From an uncultured Glaciecola sp. (GTDB taxonomy: Bacteria; Pseudomonadota; Gammaproteobacteria; Enterobacterales; Alteromonadaceae), in the NCBI GenBank assembly GCA_905479945.1, contig CAJQOP010000095.1, positions 1 through 57,337 of the forward strand: 57,337 nt of DNA. Direction: 5' to 3'. Shown here piece by piece: positions 1 to 10,168 of the stretch. The translations under genes were made by a program, and so were the position numbers. The notes under the pieces are model-generated. The model was not told where the DNA came from and ran no database searches. It was given only the letters and a program-made list of their open reading frames with translations. Positions within the stretch are counted from its first letter, which is position 1. Every line of letters begins with the position of its first letter.

Positions 1-2
1 GA

Positions 3-1352
3 GAAGTCATGCCAAAGGTCTTCGAGCGGCATGAAGGAAATAACAATGCTTGGCTGCAAGAAATGGTATATGGCTGCTTACGCGAACTCCCTAAATTGCA
101 ACATTGGCTCAGAAAGTTACTAGATAAACCATTGAAGGGTGAACAAAAAATAGTTGAGCATCTGATCATGTTAGGTTTTTATCAGCTTGTTTTTACACGC
201 ACCGCAGAACACGCCGCTGTATCGGAAACCGTTGAAGCTTGTGCTGCACTTGATCAACACCGTCTAAAAGGCTTAGTGAATGCCAATTTGCGAAACTTTC
301 AACGAGAAGATTTGGCTGAGCAGCCGATCGACGTTCCCCACATAAAGGTCGGCTTGCCTAAGTGGCTGCACAAACAGTTATTACAACAATACCCAGATGA
401 AGTGCTAGATATTGCGCAGCAAATGAATGAGCGACCGCCGCTTTGGCTGCGAGTTAATGCGCTCAAGGGTAGTCAACTAAACTACACTGCACTGCTTGAT
501 GCAGAAGACATTGAGTATAGCAATGCGAATTTTGATGCCACCGATACAAGCTCAACCGAAGATACAGATGCAGATGCAGAGAGTACGGCTCAGTATTTTG
601 CCAATAGTCCAGTTTCTCATCTCAAAGCAAAAGCGCTCAATGCGATTCGACTCAGTAAAAGAACGGATATAACCGAGCTTCCTGGGTTTGAAGCAGGTTT
701 ATTTGCAGTGCAAGATTTAGCGGCACAGCTTGCTGCCGAGTTATTAGATATTGAGCCAGGCCATGATGTACTAGATTGTTGCGCCGCGCCCGGAGGGAAA
801 ACAGCTCATATTTTGGAAAGCCAAGCCCAGTTAAAAAGTCTTGATGCTATAGATAGCGATGGACAACGCTTAGAACGAATAGAAGAAAATATGCAGCGCC
901 TTGGCCACGATACTGAATTTGGCGATAGGCTCAATTTATACGTGGTCGATGCCGCAAGCGACGAAGTGTTATCCAGAGTATTAAAAGATAAGCTTTACGA
1001 TCGTATATTACTAGATGCACCTTGCTCTGCTACTGGTGTGATCCGCCGTCACCCTGATATACGTTGGCTTCGAAAGTCCGCTGACATAGAAAACACGGTG
1101 CAGTTGCAAAAGCGTATTTTGGCCGAAATTTGGAAACGACTTAAGCCAGGCGGCATTATGTTGTATGCCACCTGTTCTATTCTAAAACAAGAAAACCAAT
1201 TGCAGATTGCAGAATTCTTGGCAACACAAGAAAATGCCACTTTACTGCCATTGCATCCTAACGACACGCCTGAGTGCCCTGGTATGCAAATATTGCCCGG
1301 CCAAGCACAAATGGATGGTTTCTATTATGCAAGACTGCTAAAGTCAGATTAG
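3..1352 (+). CDS. rsmB: 16S rRNA (cytosine-967-C5)-methyltransferase RsmB (5' end cut off)
   Basis: SAM-dependent methyltransferase that makes m5C967 in 16S rRNA. An N-terminal NusB-like RNA-binding domain (about the first 130 residues) precedes a Rossmann methyltransferase domain. Visible motifs are the SAM loop DCCAAPGGKT, DAPCSATGVIRRHPDI and YATCSI, which carry the two family cysteines. The first ATG is at position 9, but against E. coli RsmB roughly 30 N-terminal residues are missing and the frame is open to the window edge, so the true start lies upstream. An acidic insert rich in D, E, S and T sits near residues 175-190 between the two domains. It is followed after 18 bp by trkA, the usual fmt-rsmB-trkA order. 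Identification is secure. Confidence 0.95.
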   Translation, partial: EVMPKVFERHEGNNNAWLQEMVYGCLRELPKLQHWLRKLLDKPLKGEQKIVEHLIMLGFYQLVFTRTAEHAAVSETVEACAALDQHRLKGLVNANLRNFQREDLAEQPIDVPHIKVGLPKWLHKQLLQQYPDEVLDIAQQMNERPPLWLRVNALKGSQLNYTALLDAEDIEYSNANFDATDTSSTEDTDADAESTAQYFANSPVSHLKAKALNAIRLSKRTDITELPGFEAGLFAVQDLAAQLAAELLDIEPGHDVLDCCAAPGGKTAHILESQAQLKSLDAIDSDGQRLERIEENMQRLGHDTEFGDRLNLYVVDAASDEVLSRVLKDKLYDRILLDAPCSATGVIRRHPDIRWLRKSADIENTVQLQKRILAEIWKRLKPGGIMLYATCSILKQENQLQIAEFLATQENATLLPLHPNDTPECPGMQILPGQAQMDGFYYARLLKSD

Positions 1353-1370
1353 GCTCTAGGAAATAATTCA

Positions 1371-2750
1371 ATGAAAATCATCATCATAGGCGCGGGACAA
1401 GTTGGCGGCACACTCGCTGAAAACTTGGTTGGCGAAAAGAATGAAATCACTATTATAGACCAAGATATGGAGACATTGCGTAACCTGCAAGATAGATTGG
1501 ATTTGCAAGTTGTATGCGGAATGGGTTCACATCCTGATGTGCTTAAAAAAGCAGGAGCGGCAGACGCCGATATGCTTATTGCTGTAACCAACAGCGATGA
1601 GAGCAACATGATGGCCTGCCAAGTTGCATTTAGTTTATTTAAAACACCCACAAAAATAGCTCGAGTTCGCTCCGAACAATACATCATTTATCAAGAGCAC
1701 CTTTTCAAACACCAAGATATTCCAATCGATCACCTAATTGCCCCTGAGCAGTTAGTGACCAAAGCAATAAAGCGACTTATTGATTATCCTGGCGCACTGC
1801 AGGTGGTAGAATTTGCAGAAGGTAAAGCCAGCCTAGTTGCCGTTAAGGCCTATTATGGTGGCTTGTTAGTAGGTCATGCATTATCCGCATTGAAAGAACA
1901 TATGCCGAACGTAGATACCCGAGTCGCAGCAATTTATCGTCGAGGCAAACCGATTCGTCCATTGGGCTCAACGGTAATTGAAGCCGACGACGAAGTATTC
2001 TTTATTGCTGACACAAAACACATTCGAGCTGTGATGAGCGAGCTACAAAAGCTCGAATCGAGTTACAAGCGCATTATGATTGCTGGTGGCGGCTTGATTG
2101 GTGCAGGTTTAGCCAAGCGCCTTGAAAATAACCACAATGTAAAACTAATTGAATATAGCGCTGAACGCGCAAAAGAACTCTCTACGATGCTGAACAAGAC
2201 TATCGTATTTCATGGTGACGCTTCCGACGCTAGCTTATTAAGTGAAGAGAACGTTGAGCAAGTTGATGCCTTTATAGCAGTAACCAATGATGATGAAGCA
2301 AACATCATGTCGGCAATGTTGGCGAAGCGCATGGGGGCAGCTAAAGCAATGGTGCTTATTCAGCGCAGTGCTTATGTTGATTTAGTCCAAGGCGGCGAAA
2401 TAGACATCGCATTCTCTCCTCAACAAGCAACTATATCAGCCTTATTGACCCATATTCGTCGTGGCGATATCGTGAATGTTTATTCTTTACGCAGGGGCGC
2501 AGCTGAGGCAATTGAAGCTATTGCACATGGCGACGAAAGTACCTCTAAAGTTGTTGGCAAGCAAATTCAACAAATTAAGCTTCCTCCAGGCACAACAATA
2601 GGCGCTATTGTGCGTGAAGATGAAGTTATCATTGCACACAGCGATACCGTCATTAAAGCCAACGATCATGTCATATTATTTTTAGTGGATAAGAAGTTCA
2701 TTGGGGATGTGGAAAAACTGTTTCAACCGAGCGCGCTCTTTTTCGGCTGA
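1371..2750 (+). CDS. trkA: Trk potassium uptake system peripheral NAD-binding protein TrkA
   Basis: Cytoplasmic regulatory subunit of the Trk K+ transporter. Its 459 residues match the family (E. coli 458). Two tandem RCK_N (Rossmann) plus RCK_C units are seen: the first nucleotide-binding loop IGAGQVGG is at the N-terminus and a second, AGGGLIGAG, near residue 236. An AGGA ribosome-binding site precedes ATG 1371. It is probably cotranscribed with rsmB (18-bp gap). Its partner channel gene trkH lies convergently just downstream. The stop codon falls inside a 17-bp direct repeat (2746-2762 and 2763-2779, one mismatch). Confidence 0.96.
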   Translation: MKIIIIGAGQVGGTLAENLVGEKNEITIIDQDMETLRNLQDRLDLQVVCGMGSHPDVLKKAGAADADMLIAVTNSDESNMMACQVAFSLFKTPTKIARVRSEQYIIYQEHLFKHQDIPIDHLIAPEQLVTKAIKRLIDYPGALQVVEFAEGKASLVAVKAYYGGLLVGHALSALKEHMPNVDTRVAAIYRRGKPIRPLGSTVIEADDEVFFIADTKHIRAVMSELQKLESSYKRIMIAGGGLIGAGLAKRLENNHNVKLIEYSAERAKELSTMLNKTIVFHGDASDASLLSEENVEQVDAFIAVTNDDEANIMSAMLAKRMGAAKAMVLIQRSAYVDLVQGGEIDIAFSPQQATISALLTHIRRGDIVNVYSLRRGAAEAIEAIAHGDESTSKVVGKQIQQIKLPPGTTIGAIVREDEVIIAHSDTVIKANDHVILFLVDKKFIGDVEKLFQPSALFFG

Positions 2751-2779
2751 GGCTCTTTATTAGCTGAGGCTCTTTCTTA
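2746..2779. repeat. 17-bp tandem duplication over the trkA stop codon
   Basis: Two consecutive 17-bp units, GCTGAGGCTCTTTATTA and GCTGAGGCTCTTTCTTA, differ at one base. The first contains the trkA stop TGA. It looks like a simple slippage duplication in the trkA-trkH convergent spacer. Confidence 0.7.
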
Positions 2780-2894
2780 GCTAGCGGGGTTATCTAAGGC
2801 TTGATAATTTGCGTAAAAGCTGTGGTAATTTTGCTATCCGTTTTCACAGCAGTGTAGCAGTGTCGACTATTAATAACGTTCTCTCATACCAGTA

Positions 2895-4346
2895 TTAACT
2901 ACGCCAGAATGTAGGAGAGAATAAGACCAGTAGCGAGAAAATCTCTAGCCGACCAAACAACATCGCGGCTACCAACAACCATTTACCAGGATCTGTGACG
3001 TCAGCGTATGTGCCTGCCACTGTGCCTAGCCCTGGGCCTAAGTTATTAAGCGTTGCCGCAGTCGCGGTAAACGCGCTGATGTCGTCCATACCAGTAGCTA
3101 TTAATGCAATCATAATAACCACAAAGATAATTGCGTAAGCTGAGAAGAACCCCCAAACTGCTTCAATCACACGTTCTGGCATTGCTCTATCACCCAACTT
3201 TACAGCGTAAACAGCTTTTGGGTGTATGAGTCGGTCAACTTCACGTTTTCCTTGCAAGAATAAAAGTAATACGCGAATAACTTTTAAACCACCGCCGGTT
3301 GACCCTGCACAACCACCAATGAAACTTGAGAATATTAAAATTATTGGCAAGAACGCGGGCCATGCTGAAAAGTCTGCGGTCGCGAAACCTGCTGTTGTAC
3401 TTATTGAAACCGCCTGCACTAATGCTTGATCAAGCGCCATTCCTGTCGTTTCGTAAACTGAATGATAAACCAATACCACAAAGCATAAAGTGACTAAACT
3501 CAATTGAATAGTGAAGAAGGCTTTGGCCTCAGGGTCTTTAAAGTAATTACGAATATTTCGGCCTGATACAGCCGCATAATGCAAAGAGAAATTCAGCGCA
3601 GCTATCCACAAAAAGACAACACAAACGACATTTACCGCAACACTGTTGAAATACCCGAGGCTAGCATCATATGTGGAGAATCCACCAATAGCGATTGTTG
3701 AGAAAGCATGACCGACAGCGTCAAATAAACTCATGCCGGCTATCCAATAAGCTCCCGCACAAGCTATGGTGAGTGATAAATAGATATACCATAAGTGCTT
3801 TGCTGTATCGGCAATACGCGGTGTCATTTTCGAATCTTTAACCGGTCCGGGCGTTTCAGCGCGGTATAACTGCATTCCACCCACACCCAATATAGGCAAT
3901 ATGGCCACAGCCAAAACGATAATACCCATACCACCTAGCCATTGCAGTTGTTGACGATAAAACTGCACAGCTTTTGGCAGGTATTCGATACCTTCAATTA
4001 CAGTTGCTCCGGTCGTAGTGAGACCAGAGAAAGATTCAAAAATAGCATCAGTAATGCTCATTTGGGGCTGTTCTAATAGTGCAAATGGCAATGCACCGAA
4101 GCACGCTAACACCGTCCAGAACAAGACTACAATTAAAAAGCCCTCTTTTGCTCTAAGGTCAGATCGCGACCGGCGGTTGGGATACCAAAAAGCAATGCCG
4201 GTTAAAAGAGATAAAAAGAACGCCAATACAAATGCCAAGCCACTACCGTCACCATAAATGAGTGAGATCAACGCAGGAGGGATCATTGTTACGCTGAACA
4301 GAGCAACGAGTAATCCTAATATACGAATGATGGCGCGGTATTGCAT
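2895..4346 (-). CDS. trkH: Trk potassium uptake channel subunit TrkH
   Basis: Inner-membrane K+ channel subunit of 483 residues, the same length as E. coli TrkH. The four pore-loop regions with selectivity-filter glycines are recognisable as GLTTTGATV, IGGFSTYD, STTAGFATAD and NNLGPGLG, separated by many hydrophobic helices. It works with TrkA, encoded convergently 145 bp away. Start ATG is at 4346 on the minus strand. The upstream region is shared with the divergent polA. Confidence 0.95.
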   Translation of the reverse strand: MQYRAIIRILGLLVALFSVTMIPPALISLIYGDGSGLAFVLAFFLSLLTGIAFWYPNRRSRSDLRAKEGFLIVVLFWTVLACFGALPFALLEQPQMSITDAIFESFSGLTTTGATVIEGIEYLPKAVQFYRQQLQWLGGMGIIVLAVAILPILGVGGMQLYRAETPGPVKDSKMTPRIADTAKHLWYIYLSLTIACAGAYWIAGMSLFDAVGHAFSTIAIGGFSTYDASLGYFNSVAVNVVCVVFLWIAALNFSLHYAAVSGRNIRNYFKDPEAKAFFTIQLSLVTLCFVVLVYHSVYETTGMALDQALVQAVSISTTAGFATADFSAWPAFLPIILIFSSFIGGCAGSTGGGLKVIRVLLLFLQGKREVDRLIHPKAVYAVKLGDRAMPERVIEAVWGFFSAYAIIFVVIMIALIATGMDDISAFTATAATLNNLGPGLGTVAGTYADVTDPGKWLLVAAMLFGRLEIFSLLVLFSPTFWRS

Positions 4347-5010
4347 TTACGCTATGCCTTTTTTTGTTATTGTTTGTTTAGCACAATTGCGGCACTTTAT
4401 TAGAGTGCATTTGTGACTATTTCCAGCGATAATTAGTGTGTTTTTTAGGCTTTGTCATTGTGCGGATATTACTAAGTAAATTAGTAAGCTAGCGCACTGT
4501 ACATCAGATGGTAAATTGAATCGGACTGAGATCCAATTCATTTCTCTAAATAAGGCATAAATGATGAAAATCGCCAATAAATAAAGGGCCATAATATTGC
4601 CTATTTTTGCTCTTATTAAATTATTAGCCTCGTGAAATTTTAAGTCTTTGTTCCCGTTGAACAAATAAAATAGTTAAAAATAAGACTTGGAAAAGCGTCA
4701 ATTTATGCTAAATTTTATAGGTTGCTTAGGTCGTTTATTATTCGAAGATGTTCTTAGTTTGAGTGTCTTCATCCTACGAAAAAAAGCAGCATCCGGGAAT
4801 AGAAAAATAATAACAGGATCGAGCATTTCCTTACGCATTATTAAAAAACATCCCCAAATAGCACGCCTTAATTCTTATGAAAAAAGGTACTTATCCACCT
4901 GTGCGAAACAATTTAACAACAGAGTTATCCACAGCTTATAAAAAAGCAATTTGTGGTTACACGTCAATAAATATGGCATTCTTCATATTATAAAGCATTA
5001 ATACGAGCAA
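4347..5010. other. Divergent trkH/polA intergenic region with two DnaA boxes
   Basis: This 664-bp AT-rich stretch has no convincing gene; the short open frames in it have no family resemblance or ribosome-binding site. It holds one perfect DnaA box, TTATCCACA at 4925-4933, and one near-perfect box, TTATCCACC at 4891-4899. Both lie within 120 bp of the polA start and could give DnaA-dependent control of polA. A small hairpin (GCACT...AGTGC, 4392-4408) lies upstream of trkH. Confidence 0.55.
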
Positions 5011-7890
5011 ATGATGGAAAAACAATCAACAAGTCCGTTAGTCTTAGTTGACGGATCTTCTTATTTATTCAGAGCGTTTCATGGATTACCTCCTCTAACA
5101 AATTCAAAAGGCCAAGATACAGGTGCCATTTATGGCGTTGTTAATATGCTTCGCAGTTTGATGTCAACCTATAAGCCATCTCATATTGCCGTAGTGTTTG
5201 ATGCCAAAGGAAAAACCTTTCGCGATGATATTTACAAAGAATATAAAGCCAATCGTCCACCCATGCCTGATGAACTTCGCTCGCAAATTGCACCTTTGCA
5301 CCAAATTGTTAAAGCTATGGGATTTCCCATCATTGTTGAAAGCGGTGTTGAAGCGGATGATGTTATCGGTACGCTCGCCCGCCAAGCATCAGCGCAAGGC
5401 ATTGAATGTGTAATTAGCACAGGCGATAAGGATATGGCGCAGCTAGTCGATGAGCATGTCACGCTAATTAATACCATGACCAATACGGCTATGGACAAAA
5501 ACGGTGTAGTTGAGAAGTTTGGTGTACCAGCTGAATTAATTATCGATTACTTAGCAATGAAAGGCGACAAAGTAGATAACATCCCGGGAATTCCAGGTGT
5601 TGGTGATAAAAGCGCTGTAGCTATGCTCAATGGCATTGGCGGCGTTAAAGATATTTATGCAAATTTAGACAAAATAGCCACGCTGGAGTTTCGTGGCGCA
5701 AAAACCATGGGCGCAAAAATTGCGCAATATGAAGAGCAGGCATTGCTGTCGTATGAATTAGCCACCATTGAGTGCGAGCTAAAACTCGAATACGAACCCA
5801 CTACTCTCAATATGGGTGAAATAAACAAGCCAGAGTTGCAAGTTCTTTTTGCCGAGTATGAATTTAAACGCTGGTTATCTGAAGTCAGTGACGGAGCGGT
5901 AAATGAGTTTTCGGCTAAGTCTCGTTCGGCTGTTTCTAGTTCGCCGGTTTCTCTTTCGCCTGTTTCTCTTTCGCCTGGCAGTGACACAAGCCCTGATACT
6001 GCAGCTTCTTTATCGGCTGATGGTGAGTCAGTTTCTCCGCAAGACAATCAAGAAAACACCTCTTCGCAGTCTTTTGATAGAACAAAATATGAAGTTGTTA
6101 CAACACAATTACAACTCGACAATTGGATAAGTAAAATCAATGCTGCCCAGTATTATGCGATAGATACTGAAACTACCAACATAGATTATATGCAGGCCGA
6201 ATTGGTTGGCTTTTCATTCTCCACCAGCGAGAACCAAGCTTGCTATATTCCTGTAGCACATGATTATCCGGGTGCGCCCGAACAGTTGGAGAGAGCCGAC
6301 GTTCTTGCCCAACTTAAGCCTATTTTGGAAGACACTAGCCCGAAGAAAATTGGCCAGCACATTAAATACGACAAAAACGTGTTAGCGAACTACGATATCG
6401 AATTACAGGGTATTTTGTCTGACACAATGCTCGCTTCATATGTATTAAATAGTGTTGCCACTCGCCATAATATGGATGCTCTGTCTTTGAAGTACTTGGG
6501 CCATGATACAATCCACTTTGAGGATATTGCAGGTAAAGGTGCAAAACAAATCACCTTTAATCAAATTGCCCTAGAAGAAGCTGCCCCATATGCCGCTGAA
6601 GATGCCGACGTGACCTTGCGACTACATGAAGCATTGCAGATTTTACTAAAAGACAAAGGCGAGCTGCCCACAATACTAAATGAGATCGAGGTCCCGCTTT
6701 CGTCAGTTCTCGCAAAAATGGAGCAGAATGGCGTACTAATTGACAGCCAGCTATTAGGACAACAAAGTCAAACCCTAGCCGCTCGCGTCATGGAACTAGA
6801 AAAAGAAGTGCATGAACTTGCTGATGAAACCTTTAATTTGGGCTCACCCAAGCAGCTGCAACATATCTTATTTGAGAAAATGGGTTTACCTGTAGTTAAA
6901 AAAACGCCCAAAGGTGCTCCCTCAACGTCAGAAGAGGTATTACAAGAGCTTGCCGGCGAATATGATTTGCCTAAGAAAATAATGGAATTTAGAGGCTTAA
7001 CTAAGCTGAAGAATACCTACACTGACAAGCTGCCAAAGATGATCCATCATCGCACTGGACGGGTTCACACATCTTATCATCAAGCAATAACTGCGACCGG
7101 ACGATTGTCATCTACCGATCCTAATCTACAAAACATTCCAATACGCACGCCCGAAGGCCGACAAGTTAGGCAGGCATTTATTGCTCGTCCAGGATATAAG
7201 GTAGTTGCCGCTGATTATAGTCAAATTGAATTGCGTATTATGGCTCACTTGAGCAAAGATGAAGGCTTGGTTAGTGCATTTTCCGCTGGCAAAGACATCC
7301 ATAGCGCCACCGCAGCTGAAGTGTTTGATGTGCCATTGGACGAAGTTTCGGTAAATGAACGACGCAGTGCAAAAGCGATTAATTTTGGTTTGATATATGG
7401 CATGTCAGCCTTTGGCTTATCCAAGCAGTTGAGCATTCCACGCTACGATGCTCAACAGTATATGGATTTGTATTTTGAGCGCTACCCAGGCGTATTAAGC
7501 TATATGGAATCAACACGAGAAGGCGCAAAAAGTACGGGATATGTAAGCACTGTATTTGGTCGTAGACTCTATTTGCCTGATATTAAAGCTAGCAATGCGA
7601 TGCGTCGCAAAGGTGCGGAAAGAGCAGCTATAAACGCCCCCATGCAGGGCACTGCTGCCGATATTATTAAAAAAGCAATGATTGATGTTGATGCTTGGAT
7701 AAATGATATCAACGACCAAGACATTCTTATGATCATGCAAGTGCACGATGAATTAGTTTTTGAAATTAAAGAGGAACGTGTTGACGAGTACGTTGCAAAA
7801 ATAAAGAGTTTAATGGAAACAACCGTGGCACTTGATGTACCGCTAGTCGTTGATGTTGGTATAGGGAATAACTGGGATGAGGCGCATTAA
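5011..7890 (+). CDS. polA: DNA polymerase I
   Basis: Repair and Okazaki-fragment polymerase of 959 residues (E. coli 928). Domains in order are the N-terminal 5'-3' exonuclease (about 1-290), the 3'-5' exonuclease with DTETT (exo I) and AAEDADVT (exo III), and the family A polymerase. The polymerase shows motif [10 protein letters not shown], motif [15 protein letters not shown] and motif [10 protein letters not shown]. The extra length sits in a low-complexity Ser/Pro linker (about residues 300-345) with repeated SPVSL units encoded by 15-bp DNA repeats. The start at 5011 has only a weak purine-rich ribosome-binding site, and ATG 5014 is an alternative. DnaA boxes lie upstream. Confidence 0.96.
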   Translation: MMEKQSTSPLVLVDGSSYLFRAFHGLPPLTNSKGQDTGAIYGVVNMLRSLMSTYKPSHIAVVFDAKGKTFRDDIYKEYKANRPPMPDELRSQIAPLHQIVKAMGFPIIVESGVEADDVIGTLARQASAQGIECVISTGDKDMAQLVDEHVTLINTMTNTAMDKNGVVEKFGVPAELIIDYLAMKGDKVDNIPGIPGVGDKSAVAMLNGIGGVKDIYANLDKIATLEFRGAKTMGAKIAQYEEQALLSYELATIECELKLEYEPTTLNMGEINKPELQVLFAEYEFKRWLSEVSDGAVNEFSAKSRSAVSSSPVSLSPVSLSPGSDTSPDTAASLSADGESVSPQDNQENTSSQSFDRTKYEVVTTQLQLDNWISKINAAQYYAIDTETTNIDYMQAELVGFSFSTSENQACYIPVAHDYPGAPEQLERADVLAQLKPILEDTSPKKIGQHIKYDKNVLANYDIELQGILSDTMLASYVLNSVATRHNMDALSLKYLGHDTIHFEDIAGKGAKQITFNQIALEEAAPYAAEDADVTLRLHEALQILLKDKGELPTILNEIEVPLSSVLAKMEQNGVLIDSQLLGQQSQTLAARVMELEKEVHELADETFNLGSPKQLQHILFEKMGLPVVKKTPKGAPSTSEEVLQELAGEYDLPKKIMEFRGLTKLKNTYTDKLPKMIHHRTGRVHTSYHQAITATGRLSSTDPNLQNIPIRTPEGRQVRQAFIARPGYKVVAADYSQIELRIMAHLSKDEGLVSAFSAGKDIHSATAAEVFDVPLDEVSVNERRSAKAINFGLIYGMSAFGLSKQLSIPRYDAQQYMDLYFERYPGVLSYMESTREGAKSTGYVSTVFGRRLYLPDIKASNAMRRKGAERAAINAPMQGTAADIIKKAMIDVDAWINDINDQDILMIMQVHDELVFEIKEERVDEYVAKIKSLMETTVALDVPLVVDVGIGNNWDEAH

Positions 7891-7992
7891 GCGCTTGGAT
7901 CCTAAATTAAATAGAGAAAATTTAATTCAAATTTGAACTTATTGGGAAACCGCACGTCATAAGAGTGTGAATGTGTTGTTCTCCCCCAAATT

Positions 7993-8024
7993 AGCCCTAT
8001 TGTTTTGATAGGGCTTTCTTTTTC
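7993..8024 (+). terminator. Rho-independent terminator after polA
   Basis: An 8-bp stem (AGCCCTAT / ATAGGGCT) with a 7-nt loop is followed by a T-rich run. It faces rightward between convergent polA and engB. This is where enterics and vibrios encode Spot 42 RNA, but no Spot 42-like sequence was recognised. Confidence 0.75.
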
Positions 8025-8028
8025 TAGA

Positions 8029-8649
8029 TTACTCTTCTACTGTTTTTATTTGCTTTTCAAGGCCGAACCAAAGGAACAGCATTTTTTCGAGCTCAGGAAC
8101 ACCAACACCACTTAAAGAAGAAAAGGCATGAACGGTTACATCACCGCAAAACGCTAAAGACGCTTCTCGCACCATCAACACTTGAGCTTTACGTTTACCG
8201 GCCTTCAATTTATCTGCTTTAGTGAGCAAAATAAGTACAGGGAGCTTTACGTCTACAGCCCAACGAATCAAGTTTTGATCAAGATCTTTTAATGGATGAC
8301 GGATGTCCATCAGAACAACTAGACCTTTTAAGCATTCGCGTTTTTGTAAATATTCACCTAATGACTGCTGCCACTTCAATTTCATATCCAATGGAACCTT
8401 AGCGTACCCGTAACCAGGCAGATCAACTAAGCGACGCTCATCATCAAGTTCAAACATGTTGATTAACTGAGTTCTTCCTGGCGTTTTACTAGTTCTAGCC
8501 AAGCCCTTTTGTCTAGTCAATCTATTGAGAGCGCTTGATTTGCCCGCATTTGAACGCCCAGCGAAGGCTACTTCCATACCATCTGAACTGGTCAAATGTT
8601 GAATATTCGGGGCGCTAGTTAGGAAGGTTGCTTTGGTAAAATAAGACAT
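8029..8649 (-). CDS. engB: Ribosome biogenesis GTP-binding protein EngB (YihA/YsxC)
   Basis: Small essential TRAFAC GTPase of 206 residues, involved in large ribosomal subunit assembly. Visible motifs are P-loop GRSNAGKSS, switch I region TPGRTQ, G3 DLPGYG and G4 TKAD. It is convergent to polA, as in many gammaproteobacteria. A TATAAT-like -10 lies on the minus strand at 8705-8710, about 55 bp upstream of the start. Confidence 0.95.
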   Translation of the reverse strand: MSYFTKATFLTSAPNIQHLTSSDGMEVAFAGRSNAGKSSALNRLTRQKGLARTSKTPGRTQLINMFELDDERRLVDLPGYGYAKVPLDMKLKWQQSLGEYLQKRECLKGLVVLMDIRHPLKDLDQNLIRWAVDVKLPVLILLTKADKLKAGKRKAQVLMVREASLAFCGDVTVHAFSSLSGVGVPELEKMLFLWFGLEKQIKTVEE

Positions 8650-8878
8650 GTTTTCACTTTTTTATGCAGAATGTTAAACTGGATTTTTTTTAAATAAAGC
8701 CGATATTATATCAAGTGTAACTCTAAATTTGCGTAATTAGATTACCAATCATTGATTTATATCCGCACAATATGTGTGGAAGAGTTTTTTTCGGCCAGTA
8801 TTTGTGTACAATACCACGTTCTTGAACGAGTTTTGAGAAAGATGCTTTGCTAATAACCCCCGTATAAAGAGATTATTC

Positions 8879-9502
8879 ATGAAAAAAATAGGTTTGCTTG
8901 TTTGTTTAGCGTTAGGAATGTCGACTGCTGTATTTGCCAAAGGCGATGCAGAAGCAGGAAAAGCAATATCACTAACATGTTCGGCATGTCATGGCAGCGA
9001 TGGAAACAGTGCAATTTCTATGAATCCCAAAATTGCAGGTCAACACGAAAATTATTTAGCAAAACAATTAATAGAATTTAGATTAGCGTCACGTACTGGC
9101 GGTAAAGAAGGCAGAAACAACGCGGTCATGAATGGAATGTCAGCGGCGCTTTCAGACGAAGACATAGCAAACTTGTCAGCATATTTCGCAAGCCAAGACT
9201 TAAAGCCAGGCACAACACCTGAAGATGTAATTGAAGCAGGACAAGCGCTTTACCGAGGCGGCGATGCAGAAAAAGGCATCACTTCGTGTATCTCATGTCA
9301 CGGTCCGGATGGAAAAGGTATGGGCTTAGCTGGCTTCCCAGTAATCAGTGGCCAACATGCCGACTACACAATATCCCAATTAAAAATGTTTAGAGATGGC
9401 TCAAGAGCAAACGATCTAAACGGAATGATGCGCGATATCGCTCAAAAATTGAACGATGAAGAAATTGAAATATTGGCTAAGTACTTGGGCGGATTACACT
9501 AA
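8879..9502 (+). CDS. Diheme cytochrome c4
   Basis: Periplasmic electron carrier of 207 residues. A signal peptide (cleavage probably after VFA, residue 20) is followed by two homologous cytochrome c domains with heme motifs CSACH (34-38) and CISCH (137-141). Methionine-rich stretches after each heme motif could supply the axial ligands. It probably passes electrons to terminal oxidases. The gene is divergent from engB, and the polA-engB-cytochrome c4 order is common in Alteromonadales and Pseudomonas-type genomes. Confidence 0.93.
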   Translation: MKKIGLLVCLALGMSTAVFAKGDAEAGKAISLTCSACHGSDGNSAISMNPKIAGQHENYLAKQLIEFRLASRTGGKEGRNNAVMNGMSAALSDEDIANLSAYFASQDLKPGTTPEDVIEAGQALYRGGDAEKGITSCISCHGPDGKGMGLAGFPVISGQHADYTISQLKMFRDGSRANDLNGMMRDIAQKLNDEEIEILAKYLGGLH

Positions 9503-9533
9503 TTTAAATAAATAGATTTAATTTGTAAAAAAG

Positions 9534-9561
9534 TTGTAAATTTTATTTATTAGCGTATTAT
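9534..9561 (+). promoter_or_regulatory. Candidate promoter of a structured RNA
   Basis: TTGTAA (9534-9539), a 16-bp spacer and TATTAT (9556-9561) lie in the gene-free region after cytochrome c4. A start point near 9568 would give a transcript ending at the terminator near 9815. Confidence 0.4.
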
Positions 9562-9565
9562 CTAG

Positions 9566-9815
9566 TCATCTTTTAGGGATGCCTTGGTTTTAGCGATAGT
9601 ATCCACTATCAAAACCACCAAGTTATAACTGAAATAAAATAATAATAAAGCGTCAGGAAGACCTAAAACAAAGTTCGTTACTATTTCGTCAATAATAATA
9701 AAAAGAGAAAAGTAACAATATGAACAACAAAAGCACATGATGTGCTGATACGGGAGAGGTGTCATTAGACACTGATTAAATTGAGGTGATAGCTTTGGCT
9801 ATCGCCTTTTTTCTT
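9566..9815 (+). ncRNA. Candidate small RNA of about 250 nt with an intrinsic terminator
   Basis: No + strand reading frame longer than a few codons exists here, yet hairpins are dense. A long one spans 9583-9622 (CTTGGTTTT plus GATAGT pairing with ACTATC plus AAAACC-CCAAG). AGCACA-TGA-TGTGCT lies at 9732-9746 and GTGTC-ATTA-GACAC at 9759-9772. A 10-bp terminator stem (9784-9793 with 9798-9807) is followed by a T run. A promoter-like pair lies just upstream. No known family was recognised. A 67-codon frame on the opposite strand (9562-9765) is regarded as chance. Part of the region could instead be the 3' UTR of cytochrome c4. Confidence 0.5.
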
Positions 9816-10003
9816 TCTAGACGTTTATATAAGCTTCTTTGTGCTAACCAGTAGTGATGCTGCGGGCTAATAATGCCGTTAGCCTGAAACAGGCCAGAAT
9901 ATCCCACTAACACTCTTCGCAAATAAATTATCTCAACTAATCAACAATCCACTTATACATAGACTGCTGCCTTCTGAATTAATTCCCAACAAGTGAAAAT
10001 TTA

Positions 10004-10070
10004 TTATTAATAATTTAATGTGAGGTTTTATTAATAATTTTATCTATAACTTGCTGTGCTCAGGTATAAT
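10004..10070 (+). promoter_or_regulatory. yihI upstream region: repeated AT palindrome and a -10 box
   Basis: The 13-bp sequence TTATTAATAATTT occurs twice, at 10004-10016 and 10028-10040. Each copy holds the palindrome ATTATTAATAAT, and the copies are 24 bp apart, about two helical turns. A consensus TATAAT follows at 10065-10070, about 100 bp before the yihI start. The repeats could be an operator pair or an UP-element-like sequence. Nothing else was recognised between the terminator at 9815 and yihI. Confidence 0.35.
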
Positions 10071-10168
10071 GCGGCTTAAGAATAAAATATAACCATAGTG
10101 CAATTCTCAAACAAGCAAAGTAGTGCTTATAAAGTAAAGAACAATTGCATCATTAGTAAGAGGCAACA

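Noticed and set aside
4455..4941. Two short open frames (minus 4455-4664, plus 4687-4941) between trkH and polA
   Set aside because: No ribosome-binding site, no family likeness, and the second overlaps the DnaA boxes; composition looks like chance AT-rich ORFs.
7891..8028. Spot 42 (spf) small RNA at its usual polA-engB position
   Set aside because: Only a terminator hairpin is there; none of the Spot 42 sequence I know was recognised.
9562..9765. 67-codon minus-strand frame with hydrophobic stretches
   Set aside because: It coincides with the structured RNA candidate and has no ribosome-binding site or neighbour support.
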